Assembly: GCA_914767885.1 (NCBI GenBank)
Contig: CAJZBQ010000021.1
Span: forward strand, 186,001-250,000
DNA length: 64,000 nt
Direction: 5' to 3'
Origin: Blepharisma stoltei
Taxonomy: Eukaryota; Ciliophora; Heterotrichea; Heterotrichida; Blepharismidae
The notes under the pieces were generated by a model. The model saw only the letters and a program-made list of their open reading frames with translations. It had not been told where the DNA came from and did not search any database. Below, piece by piece: positions 43,932 through 56,773 of the stretch (its first letter is position 1; the number at the start of each line of letters is the position of its first letter). The position numbers were made by a program, and so were the translations under genes.

Positions 43932-46701
43932 ATGGTATGATCTATGTAGTCTGACGAACCTTCACAAAAGCGCAGGAGAGAGGCTGAAAATTCTGATTCA
44001 GAGGCTGAGGAAGAAAACGTAATTGACGATACTTCTATTCAAGGGAGCGAGGAAAGTGGAGAAGACCTTGAAGAGAACATGGAGGCGGACTATAGGGCAA
44101 TACCAGAGCTAGACACCTACGAAGAAGAAGGAATTGACGAGGCAAATTACTCAGATATGGACACTGATGCAAGAATGGCTGCAGAAGAAGAACTAAAACA
44201 ACGTGAAATGTCAGATCAAATTGGACGTGGACGAGGACCAGCAGCTTTCTATCTAGGAGAGCTAGAAGAAGACATGAATATGGCCCTTATTTCACGCCAC
44301 CGTGCTCTGCAGAGGAGCTTAGCGACAGGGCTTGAAGCATTAAGTATAGAAGACGACCCAGAAGAGCTAGCTTTGGACTTTGAAGACCCAAAAGGCAAGC
44401 TTTCAAAATGGATTCAAGAGCCACGCACCCATCGATGGATACGCAGAAATTTCACTAAATTTTTAAGCTATATCTAATTGAATTTTTACTTTTAAATTTA
44501 TAAATATTATCAATATTTTTTGAATAATAAATTTAATATAAAAAAACATACTTGAATTCAAAGATGAGCACGGGAACGAAATTTACCACCAGAGAATCAG
44601 AGAAATGTGTTCTGACAACAAGCAAAGCTTAGAAATCAACTATGATCACATCTCAAAAGTAAACCCTACCCTCGCTCTTTGGATAGCTGATGAGCCACAA
44701 ATAATCCTCCCTCTTCTCAACGAAATTGCTTTTGAAATGGTAAAAAAACAGTTCCAAGAGTATTCCAATATTTTCGAAGAAATCTATGTGAGGATCAGAG
44801 AACTGCCTATTGGAGACCATTTGAGGAACTTAAGGCACCATCACTTAAATAGGCTGGTAAAAGTTAAAGGTGTGGTCACAAGAAGGACTGGGGTGCATCC
44901 ACAGCTAAAAGTTATGGTGTTCTACTGCAATAAATGTGGAGAGAAAAAAGGCCCAATTTATCAGAATTCTCAAAATGAAGCTGATATAGGAATTTGTGGA
45001 AGCTGCCAAAGCAAAGGGCCGTTTACTCTTGATTTCGAAAGCACCATTTATAGAAACTACCAAAAAATCACTTTACAAGAAACGCCTGGCTCTGTGCCAC
45101 CTGGTAGAGTTCCTAGACATAAAGAAGTAATTTTGCTTGCTGATCTAATTGACATTGCAAGGCCAGGAGAAGAAGTTGAAGTTGTCGGGGTATTTACCCA
45201 CGTTTTTGACTACTCCCTCAATGTAAAACACGGTTTTCCTATATTTTCCACAATAATTGAAGCCAATTCTATTATTCGTCAAAGCGAAACTTCAACAGAA
45301 ATTTTAACCGACGAGGACAAATTCGAAATCAGAAATTTGGCAAGGAACCCTAATATAGGGAAAATGATAGTGGATAGTATAGCTCCGTCTATATATGGCC
45401 ACAAATTCATTAAAACAGCTTTAGCAATATCTATGTTTGGAGGAAATCCTAAAGATATTGGAGGAAAACATAAAATTAGAGGCGACATCAACGTCCTTGT
45501 ATTAGGTGACCCTGGGGTTGCCAAATCCCAATTTTTGAAATATGTTTTGCAGACATCTCCACGCTGTGTTTATACAACAGGAAAAGGAGCTTCAGCTGTA
45601 GGTCTGACTGCAGGAGTGCATAAAGACCCAATCAGCAAAGAATGGGTGCTCGAAGGTGGAGCTTTGGTGTTGGCCGATAAAGGACTATGTCTAATTGATG
45701 AGTTTGACAAGATGAACGACCATGATAGAACTTCTATACACGAAGCTATGGAGCAGCAGACCATTTCTATATCCAAAGCAGGGATTGTGGCGACGCTACA
45801 AGCTAGATGTGCAGTTATTGCTGTCGCAAATCCTGTGAAAGGAAGATATGACTCCTCAAGGACGTTTTCAGAAAACGTCGATTTATCTGACCCAATTTTG
45901 TCTCGTTTTGATATAGGGATTTATTTTAATTTTTGATTAAAATTTTTAGATTTTTAGATATCACAGTTGAAGGTATTTTAGCATATTTTATGTGTGGTAA
46001 AAGACGAGGTTGATTTAGTTCATGATCATTCGTTAGCTACACATGTTATAAATTCACATATAAAGAATCATCCAGATAGCTTAATTATAGCTGAAGATCT
46101 AGAGGACTCGTTTTTACCAGAAGAACCTCCACAAACTTTATCACAAGATAAGCTCAAAAAGTACATTCTTTATGCCCGCCAATATGTGCATCCTCAGCTA
46201 TCAGATCTGGACCAAGAAAAAATAGTCCGGTTTTATTCAGAATTAAGACAGGAAAGCCAAAAGTCTGGAGGAATTGCAATTACTGTCAGACATATAGAAA
46301 GTCTATTGAGAATCGCTGAGGCTAATGCGAGAATGCATTTGAGAGACCATGTGAGAGAAGATGATATTGATATTGCAATTAACATGCTATTAGAAAGCTT
46401 CTTACAGTCACAAAAACATGCAGTTGCTAGACAGCTGGGAAGAAGGTTTAGCAAATATTTAAGAAGAATAAATGAAGAAGGAGACTTATTGTTCCATTTG
46501 CTTAATAAGCTTTTCAGAGATACTATAAGAATGCAGCAGTACCGTGTAAATATTGATTTATCGTTAGCTTTAAGTATGGGAGACACACAAGCAAGAAATG
46601 TTGTAGTACCTCTTGATCAGTTTGAAAATGAAGCAAGAGAGTATGGAATTCATGACCTTTCAGGGTTTATAACTCCTTTATCAAATATTTACAATTTATA
46701 G
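43932..46701 (+). CDS. MCM2: MCM2 replicative helicase subunit
   Basis: 865 residues with a 15-nt intron directly after the ATG (43935-43949) and two IESs (44464-44550, 45912-45985). The acidic N-terminus (SDSEAEEENVIDD..) is typical of MCM2. A zinc finger CNKCGEKKG..GICGSC lies near residue 298. Walker A GDPGVAKSQ lies near 491, Walker B CLIDEFDKM near 552, and the arginine finger LSRFD near 622, where the second IES cuts; removal gives SRFDILCVVKDEVD. The C-terminal winged-helix-like part follows. Stop TAG. As part of MCM2-7 it unwinds DNA at replication origins. Confidence 0.95.
44464..44550. other. Short IES 1 in MCM2
   Basis: Excised length 85 bp. Joins NFTKFL/LEFKDEHGNEIYH in frame. 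Confidence 0.92.
45912..45985. other. Short IES 2 in MCM2, next to the arginine finger
   Basis: Excised length 72 bp. Restores RFDILCVVKDEVD, one of the most conserved stretches in MCM proteins. Confidence 0.95.
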
Positions 46702-47043
46702 GCTTTATGCATAATTTTTAAATAGAATTTTTGATATATTTGCTGCCATTTTTCAATAAAAAAATTATTTTTAAAATCAAGAGGATAAGCACCAAAATTT
46801 TCCGGGACAATTTCAATATTCAAGGCAGACAAATTTATAAGAAGACTTTTTAATTAAAATAATATAGCCCAGCTGCGATTATTGATCGCCATGGGCTATA
46901 ATAAGGCTCAGAAACTCCCCGAGTTGGTTTGTCAATTTGAGTTGCAAAACCAACTCAGGGAGTTTCTGAGCCTTATTATAGCCCAGGGCGATCAATAATC
47001 GCTCCTGGGCTATAAATATGCATCCTCTTAATTTAATATTAAA
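46702..47043. other. Spacer with a foldback element
   Basis: AT-rich apart from the 152-bp inverted-repeat element that ends about 30 bp before the next ATG. No frame seen. Confidence 0.6.
46863..47014. mobile_element. Foldback element with arms of about 69 bp
   Basis: Starts TATAGCCCAGCTGCGATTAT and ends with its near complement. Arms pair with only a few mismatches around a loop of about 14 nt. Each arm itself contains TATAGCCC..GGGCTATA, so smaller hairpins are also possible. TA-bounded, hence a likely IES in the 5' flank of the next gene. Confidence 0.85.
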
Positions 47044-49719
47044 ATGTGGAGGTTTGGGCTTGCAAGCTTATCAGCATGCGCTGCAGGATATCTTGGCTAC
47101 GACTATTACACTCGCACTGCTCTCCCATTTCCAGCTCTTACTAAATGGCAGGTTGAGAACTCTGATGCGTTTATCGTCTATGTTCCTCAAGAAAAAGAAA
47201 ATTTCATAGATCGCTTGAAACAAATTAATTTTCCTGTTTTCTACCTATCTAAAGACAAAGAGCCCTCATCATTAGGACTTACATTTAATGACAACTCCAG
47301 CTCCCTTTATTTTGTCCGCAAAATAGGCTCACGGCTTGTATACACAACCCTTGAGCTCCCAGAAAAGCTTAATAAATGGCTTACTCCCCCCTCCGTGATT
47401 GAACAAAACCATTAGAAAAATCGCCATTTTTTGCCCAAAAACCCACCCTCTGTGAGTGAACAAAAATTTTTTAATAGAAAAATTTTTTATAGAAAAAAAT
47501 TTTGATATATAAGTGATAATTAGTATAATGAAATCTCGAGCAATTCTGTGTAATTTTAAACAAATTGCGTTTTAAAACATAAATTTTATAAATTAAATTA
47601 ATATTCGCTTTCCAATTTTTGCAAATTAGGATTTTTTTTAAAATTTCGAAAAAAAAAAAACTTTATAAAATTTATATATAAATTGTTTTAAAAAAAAAAT
47701 AATTAACCCCCCTCTGTGAGCTGTGAGTGAACAAAATCTTTTTGTTCACTCACGGAGGGGGGAGTTAGTTATTTTACTCAGCCTGACATCAAAATTTCTT
47801 CTTTAAAAGAAATGGAAAATCTGCTGAAATCAAGGAAAAAAAAATATTTCTTAGACAACATTGTAGCTGCGTATGTGCCAGAAGGAAATGCTGAATTAGA
47901 AAAGAAATATAATTAAAATATGGCGTCTCCGCCTAGCATGACCTTCCGGCCATGCAACTTCCGAGCACATATTTTAATTATATCCGGCAAGGTTTTAGTA
48001 ACCCAGAAATGGACAGCAATGCTAGGTAAGCAATTCTGGCAGCGTTCAGAGCCTAGTCCTCAGTCCAAATTCAGGATTAGTTTTTTACCTCGAAGGGAGG
48101 AGGGTTCAGGTTTGGAAAGGGCAAGCCCAGCTAAGTCTACAGGGAACACCTAGACCAATCAGGCAAGTGCCTAGCGTGAAACTGGGAGTTACGTCCCAAG
48201 ACTTGAAATTTTCCTTTTTGCCGAGAGATCACCAGAAATTCCATTTTTTGGGATTTTTGTGGGTCAACTTCGTATATCCAAGCAGCAGCCGCAGAAATCC
48301 ATAGCCCGCCCACTCAACACTCAAGCTGCAAGGGGAGGAGTAGACGTCCAGGTGAAATCTCACTTCAGAATACCATGCCACCAGGAGCTGAAGAAGGGGA
48401 AAGGCAGTGTTAGAGCTGAACTTGGCCAGCGAATCATTTGTCCCAACTAGAGCAAGGTGAATCCGAAGACGGCGCAAAGCAGGTGAACCCCGCATTGGTG
48501 TCCTTGGTGACTGCGTAATCAAAATGGCAGACACCTTCTAATTTCTAAGTTAAGTTAAGAATTAGAAAAGAAATGGCAAGATTTAATCCATCATTTGCAA
48601 TTTGATGACCAAATGAGCAATTTGATGTATTCTTATGCTTCCTCATTTTTTAAATTTGTGAGGATTACTGATAGAGAGACAGCTGAAGAGCTTGGGCTGA
48701 TTTCAGGAGAAAATGAGTTTGCAGTGCAAAGGATCAGGGATTGCAGAGGATGGTTTCACTCAAAAAAGCCGAAATCTGCATATGTCGATATTAGCAGCTT
48801 GAGAAATTATATTGAAAATACTCTTAAAGATGAGTTCAAAATCAATGCCCATTCTATGCAGCTAAAATTGAAAATCTTTTTTGATAAATTTGTTTTAGGC
48901 GAAACAAATGATCCAGCCAAAAAGCAATTCACTGATTTAAAAGAGCTTGCCTTAGAAATGGCTAAAATTGACCCTTTGATACTTCCTTTATGGACTGTTA
49001 AAGATCTACAGATGACAATTCCAAAGCTAGCCCAGCACCTTCTTTCAAAAAATGCTAAATTTTTAGTTGTCAGTATAAATAAAGACCATGAAGAAAATGA
49101 TTTGTCAGATTTACAAGCAATAATGGGGCAGCTTAGGCTTGAAGAATTTGCGAGAAACCATAAAGATGTGCTGGTTTTAGTTGGGTGTCCAAAAATTTTG
49201 TATCATGTGCCTATTAGAGATTTATGCATATATCACCTTGGGCCTGTAGAAATTAGACTGCTTACAGTTAATGAGAATGCTGTAGAAAAATCTGCGATTT
49301 TAGAAGAAGGGATGAGCTTGGAAGATTTATTGAAAACTGAGGAGCCTTATTTTGAAAGGAGTTTTACGAAGCCAGAACAAGTTGCAGAAGTGCTCTCTAG
49401 AAATGATATATATGAAAAAGTAATAAAGCCAAATGATCAATGCTATTTTATTATGAATTGCTCAAGACATTGCCCAGCATGCACCTACCAAGACCCATAT
49501 TTCCAACTTGCAGCTCAAAACAGCAAAAGATGCAATTTCGCGAAATTTTATGTTTCCAACCAAAACCCTCATTTTAAGTCCCCTAACGCCACCCCAACTT
49601 ACCACCTTTGGCTCCCAGGCAAAAAAGAGCCTATAGTTTACGAAGCCAGAAAGCATGGATTAGCCCCTGACAATTTCTTAGGATTTATTGACACACATTT
49701 AGATCAACCTAATCCTTAA
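47044..49719 (+). CDS. Thioredoxin-like protein with an N-terminal membrane anchor, 541 aa
   Basis: Two IESs (47382-47767 MITE-1 and 47897-48564 R) removed in frame. N-terminus MWRFGLASLSACAAGYLGYD could be a mitochondrial or membrane anchor. The C-terminal domain carries NCSRHCPACTYQDPYFQLAAQN with a CPAC active-site-like motif and a cis-Pro region (SPNATPTYHLWLPGKKEP), so it is thioredoxin-like. The middle 300 residues have no family I know. Possible mitochondrial redox or assembly factor (inference). Confidence 0.75.
47382..47767 (+). mobile_element. MITE-1 copy in the thioredoxin-like gene
   Basis: Excised length 384 bp. Left end CTCCCCCCTCCGTGATTGAAC (one unit mutated), right hairpin with a partial GAGCTGTGAGTGAAC duplication. 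Joins LNKWL/SYFTQPDIK. Confidence 0.92.
47897..48564 (+). mobile_element. R retroposon acting as an IES, TA inside its target duplication
   Basis: Direct repeats GAATTAGAAAAGAAAT at 47893-47908 and 48559-48574 flank the element. A TA-TA cut (666 bp) inside them restores NAELEKK/WQDLIHH exactly. 5' hairpin and core as in the other full copies; tail TAAGTTAAGTTAA. Confidence 0.95.
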
Positions 49720-49781
49720 TATTAAAAATTGCTTAACCCAGCCTAATTTTTCTCATTTCCAAATCATTTGCAGTTCTAAAA

Positions 49782-50213
49782 ATGGTGAAGCACAACAATG
49801 TGGTTCCCAATGCACATTTTCACAAGGACTGGCAGTCATATGTAAAGACTTGGTTCAATCAACCAGCACGCAAACAGCGTCGACGTAAAGCAAGAAGCTT
49901 AAAGCTGGCAAGATCAGCCCCAACTCCTCTCAAAACTCTAAGGCCGATTGTTCATGGTCAAACATTGAGATACTCCGCCAAAGAAAAACAAGGAAGAGGG
50001 TTTTCTCTCGAAGAACTCAAAAAGGCTGGACTTACCGCTCAGTTTGCAAGGACAATTGGAATCAAAGTTGACCACAGACGTAGAAATAAGAGTGCAGAGA
50101 CACTACAAAAGAATGTACAAAGGCTCGAGCTTTTTAAGTCAAAACTCACTCTTTACCCACTGAAGGCAGGAAAACCAAAGAAAGGGCTAGTTAATGACGC
50201 AGTCAGTGCATAA
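49782..50213 (+). CDS. Ribosomal protein eL13, short form
   Basis: 143 residues. [63 protein letters not shown] and [16 protein letters not shown] are diagnostic of eL13 of the large cytosolic subunit. Typical eL13 proteins have about 200 residues; this one stops at [14 protein letters not shown], lacking the usual C-terminal helices, and only 100 bp separate it from the next gene. No IES junction that would extend it is apparent. Confidence 0.93.
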   Translation: MVKHNNVVPNAHFHKDWQSYVKTWFNQPARKQRRRKARSLKLARSAPTPLKTLRPIVHGQTLRYSAKEKQGRGFSLEELKKAGLTAQFARTIGIKVDHRRRNKSAETLQKNVQRLELFKSKLTLYPLKAGKPKKGLVNDAVSA

Positions 50214-50314
50214 ACTTAATAGCTTTCCTCAATAGGTTTTTAATATTTTCTTTATGGAATGCTTAATTTAGATTATCATTAATTTAAACTACACGAAAAA
50301 GTTTAAATAAAAAT

Positions 50315-51743
<1,429 letters not shown>

Positions 51744-51770
51744 CATTTTATAATATTTATAACTCATTAG

Positions 51771-53365
51771 TTATTCTTCAAAGCCTAACTCGAAATCAAT
51801 TAAAATTTCTGGCCCCAGGCTGCATCCGGTTAGTTCTAGTGGCTTTTCTGTTGAAAAATTCCCTGGCCATATCCTGGAAGGATGAATTTTATCTCCAAGC
51901 AAATTTAATTTTTTATAAGCACAAGCTACAAGTTCAGAACAAAAGTACCCTTCTTCAGAGCCTGGCTCTAAACCTTTACTTTTTTTGAATATAGCTTTAG
52001 CTAGTCTATATTTTTTCCCAGACACTTCTGTCAGAAATTCTGCAGTTGAATCTAAAAATTGGTCAGTTCTCTCAATATTAAGTTTTCTATAAACGAGTCT
52101 AGTATACAACAAATGCCACTGATATCTCATAAAATCTTCCCATAAAAGCACTTGCACTCCAGTTTGGCTTGTAGATTCAAGTAAAGCAACCTGCTCATCT
52201 TGCAATTTTAATAAAAATGCTACATGGTCATATTTACTCCCAGTCACTGCTCTTTGCATTTTTGCTGGTATTGACTTACTTCTAAATCACCCTTTTTAAG
52301 TTGGTATAAAAATCTTATTCCTCTTTAAAGGGTTAATTTTTTTTTAAAAAATATTATATAAATTTTTCTAAAATCTTAAAAAATAGAAATTGAGTGCACT
52401 AGATTTTAATTTATTTTTATGAAGAAATAATAAAAAATTAATCGATTCAGTGTGAAAACTATTTTAAATAGCATTCTAAATTGTATTTTTTCCATTAGAT
52501 AAATCAAAACTAATTTTATAAAAATTAGTAATTTCATCTTTTTAAAATTTTAAAAACAATATAAATTAAGAACAATACTTAAATTTTAATTTATTTTTAT
52601 AAAGAATCAAAAATAAAAAATTAAATGATTTAGTTATAAAACTGTTTAAAAGCATTCCACTTGCATTTTTGTCTATTAAATTAGGTCAAACTAATTTTAT
52701 AAAAATTAGTATTTTCATCAATAGAATTTTTCTATTAAAAACAAATTTTGTTTCAATTTAAAGGGGGTTTGAAGTCAAAATTTTACCGATGCTTTGTTCT
52801 AATTTAAAGAGGGAGTAAACAGCAAGACGTCCCCGGTCTGCACAATGTCTCTAAATCTATCATGACTAATCCTCGGGTATCTTCAAAATTCTTTTTTGAT
52901 CGTTACCATATACTTTTGCTGCTTAAACCCTTCTGAAGTTTTTATATGCTTTTTAAGAGCATCAACTCATTCTTTGATTTCTCCAGCTGTGTTCCCTTTG
53001 AGTCTAAAGACTCTTTTAGAGCCTAAAGGCTTTAAGACCAGCTCTTGAGGGGTTTCTGGGTTATCAACATTGATGTCTACTGTTATTTGGTTGAAATTTA
53101 TAGTTGCCCGGGGCTGCTGGTCATGATCATTGTTATAGTAAAAAAGTACATGGTCTTTTAATACAAAATACCTTCATTGCCAACGCTTAATAAGGTGTGT
53201 TGATTTCTTACGGAGCCATCCTGCTTTTACAATAAGATCTTCTTCACCTGAAGATGAGCTAGAAAATGATATTGATCTTAAATCATTTAGGTCTGATTGA
53301 GTGTCAGAATCAGTTTTTACAAAATTTTCCTCTTTTGAAGTGCCAATTTGAGGGTCACTATCCAT
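51771..53365 (-). CDS. PH domain fused to a papain-like (YiiX/NlpC-type) domain, 351 aa
   Basis: ATG at 53365. Residues 45-150 form a PH domain: VKAGWLRKKSTHLIKRWQWRYFVLKDHVLFYY.., ending GEIKEWVDALKKHI with the invariant Trp encoded by TGA. After a MITE-2 IES (52277-52817) a permuted papain-like fold follows: GDVLLF, KYDHVAFLLK with the catalytic-type His, and GYFCSELVACAYKKL with Cys. In this superfamily such enzymes act as amidases or lipases on membranes. The fusion implies membrane-targeted activity (inference). Confidence 0.82.
52277..52817. mobile_element. MITE-2-type IES with an internal tandem duplication
   Basis: Excised length 539 bp. MITE-2-like ends (CACCCTTTTTAAGTTGG.. and TTCTAATTTAAAGAGGGAG), plus an extra internal end (TTTCAATTTAAAGGGGG). 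A block of about 170 bp ending CTAATTTTATAAAAATTAGT occurs twice. Joins GDVLLF/KSIPAKM in frame. Confidence 0.85.
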
Positions 53366-53513
53366 AACTAGATAAATTTCTAATAATATGTTAAGCGAAT
53401 TCCGTTTAAATATGCTGAAAAATATGTTAGGTTTAGTTTTAAGTGATAAAATTAATATTATTATAGTTTACTTCATAATATAGATATAGCCATGCAGCCA
53501 AGGGTTATTTTTT

Positions 53514-54445
53514 TTAAACAGCATTCAGTTTACTATCACAAAGCAAAAAAAATTCTTCATATGAGCCAAAAAAAATCATACCTCCAATCGTGATATAAGC
53601 CAATCTAATTTCCCATCCGGTCCATAAAGCTTTTATCCCTTCTTTTTTGTATATTAGTTTAATAGCTTGTATAAAACTACTATAAATGCCTTTTCCACCA
53701 TCAGTCATCAATCTAGTTTTTACTACATCAATAGGTGTTGTTATATATGCTGCCACAGCTCCAGCTATTGCTCCATCAATTAAATGCTTATGAAGGCCCA
53801 TTTCTAGCCCCAAGTAGTCTGAGCTTTTCAAATGCTCATATAAAACAATTTGTAAAGTTTCAAAAGGAACCTCCCTAAAAATCATAGGTATTAAACCGGT
53901 ATATAGCCCAAAAAGTCCTTGATTCCGCACTATTTCTATAGGAGCATTGATAGCGTTTCTATGCATTCCAGTCTGCATTTGCTGCTTTATTAGTTCGAAA
54001 GGATTTCTCATTACTGATGCACAGAAGCTCCCAAAGATTCCTGCATATAAATTTATGGCAGTTTGGGGGATATTTAATGTATTTGATTCTAAAATATGTT
54101 TTAAAGTGCAATAGCTTGCCCAAAATGTATAGGGCATCGAGCTTTAGCAGATAGCTTTCCAATGCAAAAATAAATTTTGAAAATATGGAAATACTGACTT
54201 TGGAAAAGGTCTAGCGTGAAGAAAACTTTATATAAGACCCAGCTCTCTATAGCAGAGCAAGGAAAAGATGCCGCCACTGCTCAGCTTAAACCTTTGAAGA
54301 ATTTTATATTTTTAACTTGAATATTAGCTTGTACTTGAAGCCTTGTTTTAATTGTGTCTAAAGGAAATAATGTAATTTCTACTGCACATCCAGCAAAGCC
54401 TCCAGCTATAAGCGATGTATAAAATGTGCTAAGAATATCAGTCAT
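53514..54445 (-). CDS. Mitochondrial carrier, SAM-carrier-like, 269 aa
   Basis: Three repeats of the carrier fold. First repeat [23 protein letters not shown], second [19 protein letters not shown], third [19 protein letters not shown], each with the P-x-D/E-x-x-K/R signature. The IES at 54128-54251 is removed to give [16 protein letters not shown]. The [23 protein letters not shown] and [10 protein letters not shown] segments resemble SLC25A26 (S-adenosylmethionine carrier). Substrate inferred only. TGA in the first repeat reads as Trp. Confidence 0.88.
54128..54251. other. IES in the carrier gene
   Basis: Excised length 122 bp. TATA at both edges allows two cut registers; the one at 54128/54250 restores the carrier sequence. 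Confidence 0.88.
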
Positions 54446-54566
54446 ATTTATTGAAATAATTTATATGGGTAAATGAATAGCTATTTATGAAAAATATCCA
54501 AAAAATAGGATAACGATTATTTTAAATCAAAGGAAAATTAAATTATTAAATATTAAATGCAACGGA

Positions 54567-56005
54567 TTAGGATCTATGTGTCATAGGCACAGCAGAATGG
54601 AATGAGGAGGTTCGATGAAGCTTTAAACCAGGAGTTGAATTAATAGAGAAATCTGTGGAGATTCTTTTACTATGAATTCGTTTTGCAATACTTACTCCCC
54701 CCCCCCCCTCCGTGAGCGAACAAAACCAGTAGAAAAATCGCCATTTTTTGACCAAAAAACCCACCCTCCGTGAGTGAACAAAAATTTTTTTAATAGAAAA
54801 AATTTTAATGGAAAAAAATTTTGATATATAAGTGATAATTAGTATAATGAAATCTAGAGCTAATTCTGTTTAATTTTAAACAAATTGCGTTTTAAAAACA
54901 TAAATTTTGCAAATTAAATTAATATTTGCTTCCCAATTTTTGCAAATTAGGATTTTTTTAAATTTCGAAAAAAATATATTTTTTATAAAATTTATATATA
55001 AATTTTTTTTAAAAAAAAAAAATTAACCCCCCTCCGTGAGCGAACAAAATTTTTTTTTGTTCGCTCACGGGGGGGGGGGGGAGTTAGCTTTTCTGGCGAT
55101 ATAGAGTGTCGAGAATAAACTGGCAATAAATTTATAAATTTATCATTTATATTTCTATGATGCTCATAATGGAGTAACGGTCTTAGTCTTTTTTCCAGTT
55201 GTGTCACCTCTAAGCATTTATCTTCATACCTTGCTTTATAATATGATATATGAGGCTCACTTTTCCCTAGAAAATCCCCACCACTCATTGCTGCATTATA
55301 AATTTCTTCTGAATTAATTTTAATTACTTTTATTTCCTCATCTCTTTCTTTCAATTTCATTTTTAGCTGTTTTTTTTTAATTTTTAATTTTTCGATTTCT
55401 CTCTTTAAATTTTCAATTAATTTTGCATCAAATTTGATAGACTTTTTCAGACTATTAATTTCATTGATAAATTTGATTTTTTCATTGAATTTTATATGGG
55501 TTTTTAAATCTTTATTAAAAATAACTCCGCTATCACTCTTTATAGCTTTATTTAGGTCAAGTGATTCAAGGTCACGAATTTGGATTATGTCATTTAGTGT
55601 AAAATTATCAGCTTTTAGGCTTTCTATGGTTTCTTTTGTTTCTTTTTCATATCTTAGATGAGATTTTTCAAGCGTTTTTAGCTTTGATTCTGTAATTTCA
55701 AGTCCTTGTTTAAGCTGGTTTTCGAGGTCTGTATGAAAATTTATGCTTTCTTTAAGTTGAGAAATAGTGGCTTCATAGGTAGTTATTTCATTGAGGATTG
55801 ATGGATTTATATTTTTGAGTTTTATATAAGTGGAAAGGTGTTTGGAAATTTCTTGAAGTGTTTTAGATGGAGAAAATGAGCGAAATTCTTCTAATTTTTG
55901 ATTATAGATATCGTGATCAGCTTTAGATTTATAATAATCTTTGAGGAATGAGGAATATATAGAAGAAATTTCAAAGGCTAATTGCAAATTTATTGGATCT
56001 TCCAT
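54567..56005 (-). CDS. Coiled-coil protein, 348 aa, unknown
   Basis: ATG at 56005. Long Lys/Glu/Leu helices from residue 30 to 250 (e.g. LKREIEKLKIKKKQLKMKLK), then a less helical C-terminus. A MITE-1 (54693-55086) is removed to give ISPEKL/SIAKRIHSKR, after which the tail is Ser-rich and ends FHSAVPMTHRS. No domain beyond coiled coil. Cytoskeletal role plausible. Confidence 0.7.
54693..55086 (+). mobile_element. MITE-1 copy, full length, in the coiled-coil gene
   Basis: Excised length 392 bp. Long C and G tracts, right hairpin with TTTTTTTTGTTCGCTCACGG. Among the least diverged copies. Confidence 0.93.
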
Positions 56006-56773
56006 AATTTATTCTGGTATTAAATTGATGTAATTTATTAAAATACAAATTTGGCAATGTATATTTATTCTGGCCTTCAAATTGAACAAAAAACAGGCAA
56101 ATTTCCCATTTTTTGAGATATTAATCCATTTTTAACATTAATTTTTCAAAAATAATTTTTGATAGGTAATAATCTCTATGAAAATAGCTTTATATCCAAA
56201 GAATAACTATAGGGCTGCACAGGATAAAACCCTATAAAATCAAAATTTGTCTATATGAATATCAAAAATATTGCATTAAATTTTTTTGATGGTATTATTA
56301 AAATCCGTTTTATAAAAAAATTAGCCTCTCTTATATTGGAATAGATTAGTTTGTTTAATTTAAAAGGGGGTAAGAGAAATTGGCTTCTATTAATTCCATA
56401 TCTTATATTTTTATTAAAGATTTTTACAAAATTATTATCAATATTCATTAATTCATTTTAATAGTTTTTATTATTAAATTTATATCTTTTAATCATTTTT
56501 TAAAAATATTTGGCTTGCAAACTTCAAAATTTGATGACTATCAACTTATAGCCAAATTTCCCTGGCCTACATACAAATATGGCGGAAATTATTTTTAACG
56601 TTAATCTGCCGTTAGCTGATAATGCACCTCTTCTCTCTATCACTTAAAAACCATAAAAGCCTCTACTTTCTGCTTCTCAAATACCACAAATTTAACTATT
56701 ATTTTTATTATTTCACTTTTAACTGCCATTACAAAGATTTAATATCCATAATTCATATTGTTATAAATTAAAA
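56006..56773. other. AT-rich spacer with a MITE-2 relic
   Basis: A stretch from about 56077 (CTTCAAATTGAACAAAA) to about 56372 (TTTAATTTAAAAGGGGG) has facing MITE-2-like ends. Edges are unclear and it is outside genes. The rest is AT-rich with no frame. Confidence 0.5.
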
